From Gnetum montanum (taxonomy: Eukaryota > Streptophyta > Gnetopsida > Gnetales > Gnetaceae), in the NCBI GenBank assembly GCA_015680685.1, contig MNCI01035111.1:314749-378748 (forward strand): DNA of 64,000 nucleotides, written 5' to 3'. A model generated the notes under the pieces. That model was not told the DNA's origin. It did no database searches and saw only the letters and a list, made by a program, of their open reading frames with translations. The position numbers and the translations under genes were made by a program. Position 1 is the stretch's first letter, and every line of letters starts with the position of its first letter. Of this stretch, positions 46,315 to 57,559 are shown piece by piece.

Positions 46315-46623
46315 CTATAATCACAATGAGACTATGGATTAGCAATCGTTATGTAACTTTAAGCAATTGGAATACCTTTATCTCTTAAGGGTAGTTCACT
46401 TTGGCTAAGTTGTGATTATAGCTGATTTAATTACTCCAATTATCATTTTATTCATGTGTTATTGTTAATAGATCATCCTGAAGGTTGTTGGAAGGGTTAA
46501 CTATTGAAAAACTTGATGTTTATATGTTGTTAAGGTTATTAACCCTTTGAGAGAGTTAAAAAAAATTTCAAAAATTTGTACTAAAAACCTTAAAATTTGT
46601 TGCCCTCACAATAAAGAGCTTAC
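46315..46623 (-). other. A4 cassette 5'UTR intron (predicted)
   Basis: Donor AGAG/GTAAGC at 46623 and acceptor TTATAG at 46315 abutting the ATG; 309 nt. Same layout as A2. The open stretches at 46547-46759 and 46792-46568 lie across the exon-intron border and are not conserved. Confidence 0.55.
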
Positions 46624-46767
46624 CTCTGGTAAGTGGAGGGTCAAAAAACGGAGTGATTTGAACAAATGGTTGAGAAGTTATGGGCTCTGGAAGGTTTTGG
46701 GCTCTGAAAAATTGCAAAAACCTCCTGTGTGTCATGAGGAAAATGTCAAAAACTCCTAAGTGCACAA

Positions 46768-46850
46768 CGGTATATATATAGGATGTAAGCATTGCGTTGA
46801 AGAAGCCTCATCAATGTGATCAACCGCATTGACGAGGCCTCATCAACACA
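46768..46850 (-). promoter_or_regulatory. A4 internal promoter with GAGGCC dyads
   Basis: On the minus strand, GAGGCC motifs precede a TATA tract (TATATATATA, 46771-46780), about 150 bp upstream of the intron donor. The palindrome TGACGAGGCCTCATCA lies at 46830-46845. The plus-strand word CAACCGCATTGACGAGGCCT (46821-46840) differs by one base from CAACCGCATCGACGAGGCCT in the A4 3' LTR U3 (43160-43179). Confidence 0.65.
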
Positions 46851-47127
46851 GCTATTGGCCACCACTGACTTTTGTCAAACTTGTAAAATACAAAGAATTT
46901 TTTTAATGAAATTGCAATCAAATGAAAGCTCAAAAGGACAAAAATAGTATGAAAACATAAGAAGAGGGTGTTGAAGCTCATAAATTTGAAAAAATAGAGA
47001 AAAATTAATTCAAGGGATGAATGAAATAAAAGGTTAAGGAGCATTGAGTGGAATACCTAATGGACTATGTGAAAGATAGGATTGTAGCAATGTCAAAGGT
47101 AAGGAACCTTAACTAACCAAACCAAAA

Positions 47128-47184
47128 GCTATGCAAGTGGGTCCTTCCCATAGCAGGCTCATGCCCTTGTTGCCCTTGCATAAC
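47128..47184 (-). ncRNA. A4 copy of the 57-nt conserved hairpin
   Basis: Outer arms GTTATGCAAG and CTTGCATAGC (one G-U pair), inner stem GGGC/GCCT-type. Same 57-nt length as in A2 and A3. The loop text CTATGGGAAGGACCCAC is conserved. It lies about 280 bp upstream of the internal promoter motifs. Confidence 0.65.
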
Positions 47185-48540
47185 CCCAACTAAGGAGTCT
47201 ATTGATCCCATAGTCAATTTAATAATTATGAAAAGTTAAGGACCAACCAAAAAGAAACTACTAAAGAATTCAAATACATTAGACCAAGACATAGGGCATA
47301 ACATAGAACATGGTAGTGAGGTGAGTTATGGCAGCATGAATGGATGATAGAGAAGGTGGAATGGAGTTTTAAATTAAGGTCATAATAAGTCCCTTGTGGA
47401 AGTTGTGTTTAAAATGACTTGGAAAGATCCATCCTCAGTTCAAACCAAAACCATCTACTTTCAGTGACTTTGCATCACCACCCTAAGATCGATCCACCCA
47501 CATGAGACACGTGAGTGCTTCCACAAGACAACCACCATTCCATAAGGAGAAGAAAAGAGAGAAGTAGGAAGTGATAGAGGGTCTTAGTTAGAGGGGACTG
47601 TCAAGCATAAGGGCATGCCTTTCTAGTCCCATAACCAGTGCTTATAACCTGTTTATTTGTCCAACGGAGGGGCTTTGAATTTCCATCATTTTTTTTGTTT
47701 TTTGTTTCTCTTGAAATGGGAACCACACCATGCAAGGACTTATTCATTTATTGTTTCTAAGGGGTGTGCTTTCAATTTCCATCATTTTTTTTGAATTTTT
47801 GGATGGAAACCACACCATGCAAAAACTTTATTTGACTTCCTATTAGTGGTTGGAATGGAATAGTAAGAAGTCTGTGAAAAACACTCAAGCAAGTAGAATA
47901 GTACAAAGAGTATTAGGTCCCCTTAAATTCACACCTTTACAAACCTTTTGAATCCTTCCTAATTCTGAAACTACCAAGGTCACCGATTGATTAAAAGTTT
48001 CTTTAATGGAAGAGACGTCAAATTCCCAGAACAAGGAAAACCATAGAGTTGATTGGATAAGCGAATGACATGAACTCACTACATGTTCCATGAAAAATAA
48101 ACCATGTCAAAGTCATCAAACATTGAAATTCAAAAATAGAAAACCAGACATCAATAATTACAACATTAAGCACAAACCATCATTAGTAAATAGCAATAGC
48201 AACACTCTCTCCTGTGACAATAAAGCAATTTTTATTAGCAAAAATAAGGAAATATCACACTTGAACAAAAAAAAAATATAATAAAGTGTAAAATAATCAA
48301 GAAAGGCTCAAAGGTACTAACGATGGTGTAAAATTAAAAAAAAATTGAAAATTTAAAAAATATTTGTAAAATAAAAAATATGGAAAACAAAAAAGTAGAA
48401 AAACTGAGAGGTCGTATGGATTGTTAACATGAATGACCATCTCCCCCATGACTAAGTTGGTAGGAGGAGATCTGAAAGATGGAATGTGGTTGTCCATCCA
48501 TCAAGGTGGTAGTTACACTGGCCTGTCTTGGTTTGAGGAA
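47185..48540 (-). other. A4 spacer between integrase and the cassette
   Basis: No conserved open frame. It contains a tandem duplication at 47668-47828 (units share ATTTCCATCATTTTTTTTG and AACCACACCATGCAA) and A-rich DNA at 48210-48390. The text at 47345-47490 is conserved with A2 and A3. Open stretches at 48091-47885 and 48497-48297 are not supported. Confidence 0.5.
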
Positions 48541-49600
48541 AGGTTTTATTTGTTGGATGTTGGATAACTATTTTTTACTTGGACTTTCAGGTTTGTAAAT
48601 CAACATGGCTCCAAAGAGAAAGGTTTGATCAATTATATAAGGTTCCTCTGACAATGTTTAAAATTTTTTCTTTTGTAGTACATGTGTAGGGTTCCAATAG
48701 AGAACCTTATCTCTTGGTTGAAGTTTTACCTTTCATATTCTAAGGTTATGATGTTGCTTGTTGAATGCCTCGTGCACCTCATTCAAGGATAGGGCCACTA
48801 ATAAATTTACATCTAGCACATTCAAGTTGATCAATATTTATTTTTGTGCTAAATTTAGATCAAATTTAAATCACAAGTTGTTGAAAGTGTAGAAATCTTG
48901 GATTGAATCAGGAGCATTGAAAGTTTTCTATACACTAACATGTAAGGAGAATAGCCAATACGACGTTTTCATGTTGAACGATAAGCCCACAAGACATAAT
49001 TAAGTTTTGCACTCCAATCTTTTCTATATATGCTAATGGTTTGCCTTAGTATTTTCGTGATCTCTCAGTTGATTACCTCTGCTTGACCAATGTCTTGGGG
49101 GTGGTAGGGTGTTGTTAATTTATGTTCAACTACCAAGCATTGCATTAACTTTCTAAAAGTGACACCTATGAAATGAGTTCCATTATCAGAAATTAGTGAA
49201 TGTGGCATCCCAAACCTATTTATAATATTTTGTTATATAAATCTAGTAGTAGTGGATGATGTACAATCAATAACAACTACTGCTTCTACCCACTTTATGT
49301 AGTAGTCGACTGCTACAATAATATATGCCTTTTCATTAGACATGCATGTGATGGAACCCATGAAGTTAATGCCCCATATGTCAAAAGGTTCCAGTGGTTG
49401 AATCCATTGTTGAGGACCTTCCATGCAAGCAGTAATCCCCCCATCTCATTGACAATGTTCACAAAACTTTACGAATTGATGGGCATTCCTAAAGATTTGT
49501 AGGCCAATAGTATCCTGCCATCATAATTTTATGGCCATGCATCTCCCTGCATAATGGCCTCTACAAGGCCCTTCATGAGCATCCTAGAGAACACATAGTT
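48540..49600 (-). pseudogene. A4 integrase remnant
   Basis: Read on the minus strand: FRNAHQFVKFCEHCx gives the second half of the HHCC zinc site near 49490-49440. The open stretch 49424-49233 holds [20 protein letters not shown] with FMGSI, then YIIVAVDYYIKWVEAVVVID. The first catalytic Asp of the family (WGIDF) is N here. The C-terminal part at 48750-48580 has DKVLYWNPTHVL and EEPYIIDQTFLFGAMLIYKP. It would insert the cDNA copy if intact. Confidence 0.8.
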
Positions 49601-49829
49601 GATCTTCATCAAGGACATCCCAACGAATCAAGCCATCTGCACACACCTTGTAGAGGTGTCTATTGATTTCCATGAAGTATTTAGCCTGATAAAGGAATTT
49701 TTGCTTCTTTCTGAAGTCAAAATCTTGTGGCATCTCCTAAATGAGAAGATAAATGAGGATGTCATTGTACCATGTTGTTTCTACGAGTGTTTGTTCATTT
49801 ATTGCTCCTGTAAAGAGGAGTTCATCTGA

Positions 49830-50300
49830 AAACTAATCAGAGAGTAGGCTCTCCTCCTCCTTATTATCCCATCTTAAGTAAGAGAGGTGATCAATGACGA
49901 TATTCTCAATCTCTTTTCGATCTACCATCGTGATGTCGAATTCCTGTAATATCAAGAGCCACCATATGACATGGGAGCTCATCATTGACTTGTTCATGAG
50001 GAAGAAAATTGCATTGTGGTATGTGTGCACAAATACTTTGTAGCCAAGCACAAAGTGCTTGAACTTTTCTAGAGCATACACCACTATCATTAATCCTTTT
50101 TCCATGGTGGTGTAATTTAACTATGCTCCCAAAATGCTTCAACTTGTGTAATGGATGTAGTATGGGCATTTCTTATCATCCATATACATGAGCATTGCTC
50201 CCAAGGCATAGTTAGATGCATCCATCATGATGTGGAAGGGTCTAGACCAATTTGGTGCTCATAGGATTGGTGTTTCTACAAGTTTCTATTTTAACTATTG
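49830..50300 (-). pseudogene. A4 RNase H remnant
   Basis: The open stretch 50105-49833 reads EKGLMIVVYALEKFKHFVLG with YKVFVHTYHNAIFFL, then LLILQEFDITMVDRKEIENI with VIDHLSYLRWDN. It matches the RNase H region of plant gypsy pol (HTDHAA motif; the aspartate is Y here). Upstream, SRPFHIMMDASNYALGAMLM carries the first catalytic Asp region. The overlapping open stretch 50169-49906 is another frame. Confidence 0.85.
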
Positions 50301-51530
50301 GAATGCATGTTCACATTTCTTGGTCCAGATGAATGGTGCATCTTTCTTTGTAAGCTCTATCAACGATTTTGCGATCTTAGTAAAATTCTCTATAAATCAT
50401 CGGTAGTAGCCAATGTATCCAAGGAATGATCAAACATATTTAATGATCTCTGGTTGATGTGTTATTTCTTGGATGAACCTTATCTTTTCTGGATCTAGCT
50501 CAATCCCTTTTTACGAAATTCAATGCCCTAGTACAATACCATCTTGAACCATAAGATGGCTCTTTTGCCAGTTAAGCCACAATTTTGTTTCAACACATCT
50601 CTTCAACACTTGCTCAAGTTGGTCCAAGGCTTGCTCAAATGTAGCTCCATAGGTGAAACAATCATCCATGAAGACTTCCACATCATTACTGATCTGCTAT
50701 TGTAAGATACTAAGGACCAAGCGTTAAAATGTTGCAAGGGCATTGCATAAATCAAATGACATCTTACAATATGTAAAAGTCCCCCAGGGACTCATGAATG
50801 TTGCCTTGGCCTAATCTTCTAACGCAATTTGGAGTTGGTTATAGCCACTATAACTATCCAAGAAGCTATAATAGCAATGCCCAAATATGGTCCAACACTT
50901 GATCCACAAATGGCAATGGAAAATGATCTTTAAACATTGTCATATTCAACAACTTGAAGTTGATGTAGACCTACGATTTGCCCCCCTTCTTTGGCACAAT
51001 CACGAATGGGCTAACCCACTTACTATCTGCGATGAGATAGATGAACCCTACCTTGAGGAGTTGTTCAATTTTCTCTTTGGCTATCTGCTTCAATTTGGGG
51101 TTCAGCTATCTCTACGGTTACCTTCTAGGCTTCATGGTTGAGTCGATGTAAATGTAATGTTGGCATATCCTTGGATCAATTCCTGTTAGCTTATGATATA
51201 ACCAAGCAAAGGTTATTGACCATTTGTTAACCATCTTTAACAACTTTTCTTTTTGTTCAGGAGAAAGTTTGACATTAATTATGACCATTTTACCATTATT
51301 TAAAAATGCATATTCCATGCCATCTAGTAAATTTTTTAGCTCTAGGGGCTCTTGCTTGAAGTTATCATGGATTTCCAACTCTTCCCAACAAGTATCATCA
51401 TCTGCATTAAAGATTTTGGGATGAACTTGTTTAAGTTTATCCATTCCTTCAACATAAGCACATGTTAGGGTCTCAGTTGGTTCCATGCATAATGTGCTGC
51501 TATTTGAGTCAGCTATCAACCACTGGGTGC
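50300..51530 (-). pseudogene. A4 reverse transcriptase remnant
   Basis: The open stretch 51519-51118 is the lead-in to RT: LKNLLDGMEYAFLNN, KLSPEQKEKLLKMVNKWSIT with FAWLYHKLTGIDPRICQHYI. Then follow KWVSPFVIVPKKGG, FKDHFPLPFVDQVLDHI, MSPWGTFTYCKMSFDLCNAL and VEVFMDDCFTYGAT, with the FMDD catalytic motif at about 50673-50662. The text resembles Athila-type RTs more than chromovirus ones. Stops such as TAA after ATF stand where relatives have ATFQR. Confidence 0.87.
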
Positions 51531-52300
51531 CCTCTTATTTTGTAGCTACTACATACAGAAACCTTTTAATATTGATTTTTTGTGCACACTAATTACATGC
51601 TTTAATGTATGTACTTTTGATGGACCAAATCTTTTGTACGCAATTGCACCCGTTATCGCTATACGCAATGCATGGAATATGCTTCTTCTCTATCTTGACC
51701 TATTCATTTTCTTTGGATATTTCTAGAGATAGGTCCCTTATGCCCATACGTGCATTGACTATGCTTAACCAAGCTCTACCCATAATAATGGAAAAATCAC
51801 TTTTACAATTCTCGACCTTGATCACCAAAAAATCAACAAGATAGGACCACCAAAAAACTATGGTCACAATGTCCTCTATTAATCCCAAATGGATAGTAAT
51901 TGATTGATCTATCAATTCTAGATAGATGTTGCTCTTCTTAAGAGATGACAGGTTTCAGGTCTTGTAAATGTCATGGGAAATGAGATTAACTTTGGAACCA
52001 AAGTCAAGAAGAGCCTTACATGGCTTATGTCCAGCAATTTGCAGGTAAATGAGTGGACTTCTTAGGTTAGATCTTTTTGTGAAAAGATTGCTAGCCTTGA
52101 TCCAATCATAAATAATATGAGTTAGCATTACAATGTGAATCTGAGATGGCACTTGGTTTGAAGAGCACTCAAAGGTATTTGATGCAAAGGATGAGGATAT
52201 TGGAGATGCAGGATGATCAACCGAAGCAAGTTGTGAGGGTTGGAGAGGACTGTTGGATGAGAAGAAGGGTCTTTTTCTGGATTGATTGTCCAAACCACTT
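51530..52300 (-). pseudogene. A4 aspartic protease remnant
   Basis: The open stretch 52293-51955 ends in SPLIYLQIAGHKPCKALLDF followed by GSKVNLISHDIYKT, the retropepsin active-site region (LLDSGS in relatives; the middle residue is F here). The next open stretch, 51915-51700, includes DFSIIMGRAWLSIVNARMGI, the protease C-terminal motif. The A3 copy has the same layout at 29579-30060. Confidence 0.82.
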
Positions 52301-52689
52301 AGTTGGAAAGCTGGTTGTGAATGTACAGCCCTCGTAGCATTTCATTATTATGATTGTGAAGGAATCTCACCCTGCATGGAGGAAGTAGGAGGTAATTGGG
52401 TTAAAGGTGTAGGTGTATGTGCAGATGAATGCAAAGGATGCTATGAATATGGGTTCTCCCCTTGAGCAAATGATGAATGTGTTCAGTGGTATTCTTGATG
52501 GTAATAGTGATGCTAAAATGAGGTATGACTTGCATAACTTCTTGAGAAGATGGGTTGCTAAACCTAGTACCTATATGGATCTGGTTTCCTATAAGGGTAC
52601 TGCTACTTTGGTGGTGGCATTCCCCATGATTGTGGTTGGTACCACTATCGATATTGTTCATAAAGTTGTGGAAGAGCTCCACTTGGGTA

Positions 52690-54605
52690 GTAAGCTTATT
52701 GTTGTTGGTGGAACTGCCTTAGATTGCCTTGAAAATAAGAAAATCGTCTAGGTGCTTGCCTACATGCTAGTTGAGAATTCAATGCATACACCCTAGACTC
52801 TTGTAAGTGTGACACCATAGGGTAAAACCCCTTTGGATGTTCATATTGATAGATGTCACAATCAATTTCATCATCAAAGTCAATTTCCACAACTTCTTCT
52901 ACGACAGCAGCTTTGCCCTTACCTCTTCGGTAGGTATGTTCAGCTTCTTTTCGCCTTCTACGATTATGATTACTATTTTGCTCTTTGGATTCTTTGGTGA
53001 TCTTCATAGAAGTTTGAAATTTTTCATCCAAAGAGTCCCATAATTTATCAACCTTTGCCAAAATGTCATAAATATATTTTTGGATGGGTAACGTTTTCCT
53101 ATTCACCACTTCATCGAGTGGTGACTCCTCCTCGTCACAAAATCAGACCTCCCATTTTCTAATTAAAGGATCTCTATTATACTCTTCTGCACTTTCCCTT
53201 TTTCATAACTCATCTTCTTCTTTTGCTACCTCCTCAATTAGCCTTTGGATCTAATGAGATCTCAATTCAGACAATCTTCCTTGGGCATACACCCCAAGGG
53301 TTCTTCTAGTTTCTGCCCTAAGCCCATCTATGATGTGACGAAGTTGTTCCCTCTAAAAATAACCATGGCCAAGGCATCAATGTAAAAGGGAATAGTATTT
53401 ACCCATGGTGACATCCAAGGGTTCATGTGTTCCCTGTTTCCAACCTTGGATTTTCCTTCTCAAATTAAACACTCTAGAGTACATTTGATATTTGTCATTA
53501 AATAGTTCCAACATGGTACTCCATCTACAAATAGATTCCAACTTCAAGGACCAATACCAACTTTCAACTTCCTTAATGAGTGTCATAGGGAAAAGCTTGA
53601 GTTTCTACCATTCATTTTGTATGTTCTGTAAGGCACAGGCATCATGGAAAGCTTGTAGATGCATCTGTGGATCAGAGTTGTATCCCCCCTCAAATCTTGG
53701 AATATTATTCATGTCTAAGTGCTTGATTTGGCTATCTTTCATATGCCTAGTTGGAATTTTAACTGCCTCTACAATGTTAAGCATGCTTTGAGTCACTAAC
53801 AGAGGTTCATCATTATCACTGCGTTGATGACGCCGATGATGGTTTCAACCACCCCTTCAGTCTTGGTGGCCTTCACATTTATTGTTCTCTCATTGATCAC
53901 CTTCATCACAATTATTTTGACAGTGGCTTATATGAGAATCATCAGATGAAGAGGAATGTTCGGAATCAAATAAAGAAGATGAAGAGGAAGGTGGACCACC
54001 ATTACCACCGTGGTATCCACCACCACTCTTTTGCTTATTATGACCATCATCTTTAGATCCTTTGCTATTGTGATGCTTGCTTGAGTCCCTACCTTGGTTG
54101 TCACTTTTTCTTAAACCTATTTATGAACAGTAGATTACAAGTTCAAGGTCACATCCTTGTTACCAATAACAAGAGGTGGAGAATCTTCATGATGAAAACC
54201 TTCAAAGGAAGGATCCTCATTGTCATCTTGATTTAGGAGGAACAAGGGATTAATGTAATGTTTCCCCTTCGTAGCCTCATGGAGCTTCTCCTGACATTGA
54301 ACTCACTTGCATTGTGTTTCAGTGGAATAGTAGTTTTGAGTATCATAACCATCCACAACGTATTGTTCATGAAGATCTTAGATCCCCAACTTCTTAAGAG
54401 TTTTAAGCAACATCCTTAGCACAAATCGATCAGGGGGAAAGACAATGTTGCCCTCCATATCACACCATTACAACTATTCATCCTAATATAGGATGAAGGT
54501 GAAGTTTAGTACACACTCATCTGAATGAGTATATACCACTTTGTACTCTCATGGGATCGACAGTTTGACATCTTCATGCTTGTGAAAAGAAGAAAACATT
54601 TTGCA
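52690..54605 (-). pseudogene. A4 gag remnant
   Basis: Runs from about 54605 (MFSSFHKHEDVKLSI) to 52696. The N-terminal third is polar with Ser/Asp/His-rich stretches (SSSSSLFDSEHSSSSDDSHI near 53990-53930). The Gag core (53800-53270) reads RFEGGYNSDPQMHLQAFHDA, LKLFPMTLIKEVESWYWSLK, LFNDKYQMYSRVFNLRRKIQ and HIIDGLRAETRRTLGVYAQG. A basic and acidic tail follows (53109-52696), with SNHNRRRRKEAEHTYRRGKG and AAVVEEVVEIDFDDEIDCDI. No CCHC knuckle is seen; the Arg/Lys cluster may take over RNA binding. The plus-strand open stretch at 52413-52751 lies opposite the gag-protease linker and is not supported. Confidence 0.82.
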
Positions 54606-54732
54606 AAACAAATAAAATTATCAGTGTGTTTAGTAGTTTATATGTATAGCGGGAATAATATTGACCTTGAGGTTTGTACAACAATATTAATGATATTCAC
54701 TTAAACCTAACTAGTGCATGTTTCAACAAAGT

Positions 54733-54750
54733 CCCTAGCAACGGTGCCAA
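54733..54750 (-). other. A4 primer binding site, tRNA-Asp type
   Basis: The minus strand reads TTGGCACCGTTGCTAGGG directly after the LTR, two transitions away from the site complementary to the plant tRNA-Asp 3' end. Confidence 0.88.
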
Positions 54751-55653
54751 TGATGAGTGGCAAGGTACCCCTATGTCCAACCATACAAATCACAAAGCAT
54801 TCATGCCCAATCTGATCAAATTATGGTTTATAGTGCACTAGTCTTCTAGGAAGTGAATCTTGCCCTAAGGTTAACCGTTGTCTTTCCAATTACACTTGTG
54901 ATGCACACTAGTATGGTTAAGTGCAATTAAGACATCTAATTTTTATCATTTTGTATTTTAATGGTTTTTGTGCTTAAAGAGAAATAAAGTATTTGGACTA
55001 ACTAATTTGATTTAACTAATTATCGAATGTCTAACTAGTCCTAACATAAGCATCTGGTCCCACTTTCAGTACACATCTTGAACCCACATATCCACTACTA
55101 GGCGTACCATGCAATAACGCTGCTAGAATTACCAAGAAAATACTTGTTACGCTCGAAGTGGTCATACTTATGTGTTTAATCTATCTTGTTTAATTGCTTC
55201 ATTAACTTAATTACTGAAAACATTTAATAAATAATTAAAAGCATTAAATAAATAATTGAAAACATTAAACGCATAAACAAAATATTTAATCTATCTAAAG
55301 TGCTGCAAGGTTTATCAAAAAGCTTGTTTTTATTGCTACACACACGATCATGCTAAGGTACAACAATGCTTGAATAAAGATTTGTACACTCAATGACTCA
55401 TATTGCGGGCACTCAAGAGAAAAATTCTAACTTTTAAATGAACAAATTTCAAGAGCTTCGATGCTACTAAAATCTCTATTGCCATAAATGCAACTGGTAG
55501 ATGCGTATTTATAGCTAAAAACAAACACAACATCGATAGGGCCTCGTCGACGTAGGATATGATGCATTAACTAGGCCTCATCAACAAGGCCCAATCGACA
55601 TGGCCACATCAACGAGGCCTTGTCAATGCAACCAACCGAACTACGACTCATCA
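54751..55653 (-). repeat. A4 5' LTR
   Basis: 903 bp with TGATGAG and TCATCA ends, similar throughout to 42278-43211. U3 motifs of the GAGGCC type lie at 55530-55630 and a TATA box (minus strand) at about 55505-55513. Confidence 0.92.
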
Positions 55654-55658
55654 CCTAT

Positions 55659-57256
55659 CATTCTTAGGTGTTTACAATTCCTCAAAAAGAAAGACTAGTA
55701 ATATAAAAGAAAATTAGTAATATGAATGATGATAGATATTGAGACATTGCACTTTAGTCATTATTTTAATTTTAATCCTATGCATTAATAAATGAAATCC
55801 CTTATGTCTTAACTAGTTTGGTTCATTCAACATCTAGAGTCTTTATTTGAGAGTTTTTACTTTTAAAGGCATGCACCACTACATTGTAAGCAACATTAAT
55901 AAATCGAATATAAAAGCATATTAAAAACTAAGCTCCAAATATTAAAAACTTTTTATAAGTTTTAAAATCATAATAATACCTATCTCAAAATCATGGTCCG
56001 TAATAATTATTGATTAGCTTATCTTTTTCATCGTACCATGAATGATTATATGAGTTAAAATTGCTAAGCTAAAAATAATTTATTACATGAGCTAGCAAAT
56101 GCAATCACAAAACTATTTTGAGTTTATGATTTTTCAAAATCAAGGAAAATAAAATAACCTCTCCAATCATTTCGAAATAGCTCGTCCTTATTTCATTATA
56201 TTATTTTTTAGTTTTAGAGAAGAATTTGCATTAATAGTCACTTTTCATTAACAAGGATCATCATTTTTGTCTTCTCTTAAACCCAAGTTCTTTTTCACAA
56301 GCTATCTCAACCAAAGTAAATCTATTTGCAATTTTTCCATATTTTCTCTACAAATGGCATAGCATTGCAGTCAAAATTTTGGAAACATAACAGCAAAACA
56401 TTTAATTCTTGAACTTGTTAAAGACTCGCATGAAAACTAACTCTGGTCACTGATAACAAGCTAGAAATGTGGCGTCGAAAAGTATCATCTAGTTCAAACC
56501 CAATTTCAAATGAAATATTAGTTCAAAGCTCAACAGTAATCTGTCGGAAAAACATCAGACAAAAATCATCACGACAATGAACCCTTATTATTAAGTATTG
56601 CGGCAACTTTAGGAAGATGCTAAATGAGAAGTCCCATCATGTTGAAGACGTTAGCGTTGGTGACCTGACCCATCTGACTTTAAATAGAGATGCTCGCTGT
56701 TGAAGCGACTGAAGTTCATAGATACGAATTTAGTGTTTATGAAGACGATGGATTCCCTCATTCAGATTCCATAAGTATAAAGAAAATTTGCAATTGGTCA
56801 AATGGTAGAGACACAGGCAGCTGTGACAGCTTATATAGAAACCTAGAAACCTCCATATAACTGACCAGTGCAGTAGTCAGTACAGCAATCTCTGATCTGA
56901 CTGCACATATATAATTGTGCAGATCAACACTTCCATTTTCAATACATAACAACCCAAAAACCCAACACCCCGGTGGCTGTATTTCTAGTTTTCAACCTTA
57001 CGAATGGCCAATCCTTCGGAAGTTGTTTTCTGCACCAAAGTTCACAAATAATAGGCGTAGAGGATAAAACGTATTAAACTTTGCAATTAAATTCTCAAGT
57101 TTTTTATTGATTATCACATTATTCTTTTTTACTTTCTTAGTTTTTCATTTTCTTATTGATTTTCTCCTTTTACTAATACTAACACGTATTCTTATATTTT
57201 AAAGTGCATGTGCTCTAATACCACTATTGACATATGAGTGATAAACACATACATTT
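55659..57256. other. AT-rich DNA with the left copy of a diverged long direct repeat
   Basis: Positions about 55820-56570 match about 62380-63290 in order: AAAGGCATGCA (55875) against AAAAGCATGCA (62410), TATAAGTTTTAAAATC at 55955 against 62635, and AACAAGCTAGAAATGTG at 56456 against AACAAACTAGAAATGTG at 63166. The rest (56570-57256) has no recognised gene; the minus-strand open stretch at 56952-56758 (64 codons) is unsupported. Confidence 0.55.
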
Positions 57257-57559
57257 GAATCTAATGGAAAATATATGAAAATTGTCACATTAAGAGTGAA
57301 GTATGATTCAAGGTTAAAGGAGACATTATAGAGCCTTATTTCTCAAGTCAAGACATGAAGATTTTATCACTCAGAAAACTCAATGAAAGTAAAAACACTA
57401 TACTAATTCTGTGAATCTAATGGAAAATATAAGAAAATTGTCACACTAAGAGTGAAGTATGATTCAAGGTTAAAGGAGGCATTATAAAGCCTTATTTCTC
57501 AAGTCAAGACATGAAGATTTCATCACTCAAAAAACTCAATGAAAGTAAAAGCATTATAC
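57257..57559. repeat. Tandem duplication, 156-bp unit
   Basis: Two copies starting at 57257 and 57413 (GAATCTAATGGAAAATATA), nearly identical up to GAAAGTAAAA at the end; the differences are mostly transitions. Confidence 0.9.

Larger units (their letters stand above)
42278..55653 (-). mobile_element. A4: full-length Athila-like element with 3' cassette
   Basis: 13,376 bp in minus orientation, flanked by perfect duplications CCTAT (42273-42277 and 55654-55658). Order from the 5' end: LTR (54751-55653), tRNA-Asp-type PBS, gag, protease, RT, RNase H, integrase, spacer with 57-nt hairpin, internal promoter, 5'UTR intron, cORF, polypurine tract, LTR (42278-43211). It is the reference copy for the family in this window. 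All genes carry stops, so it is inactive now. Confidence 0.93.

Noticed and set aside
52413-52751. 112-codon plus-strand ORF
   Set aside because: It lies opposite the gag-protease linker of A4. No similar protein was recognised and the frame is absent from the other copies.
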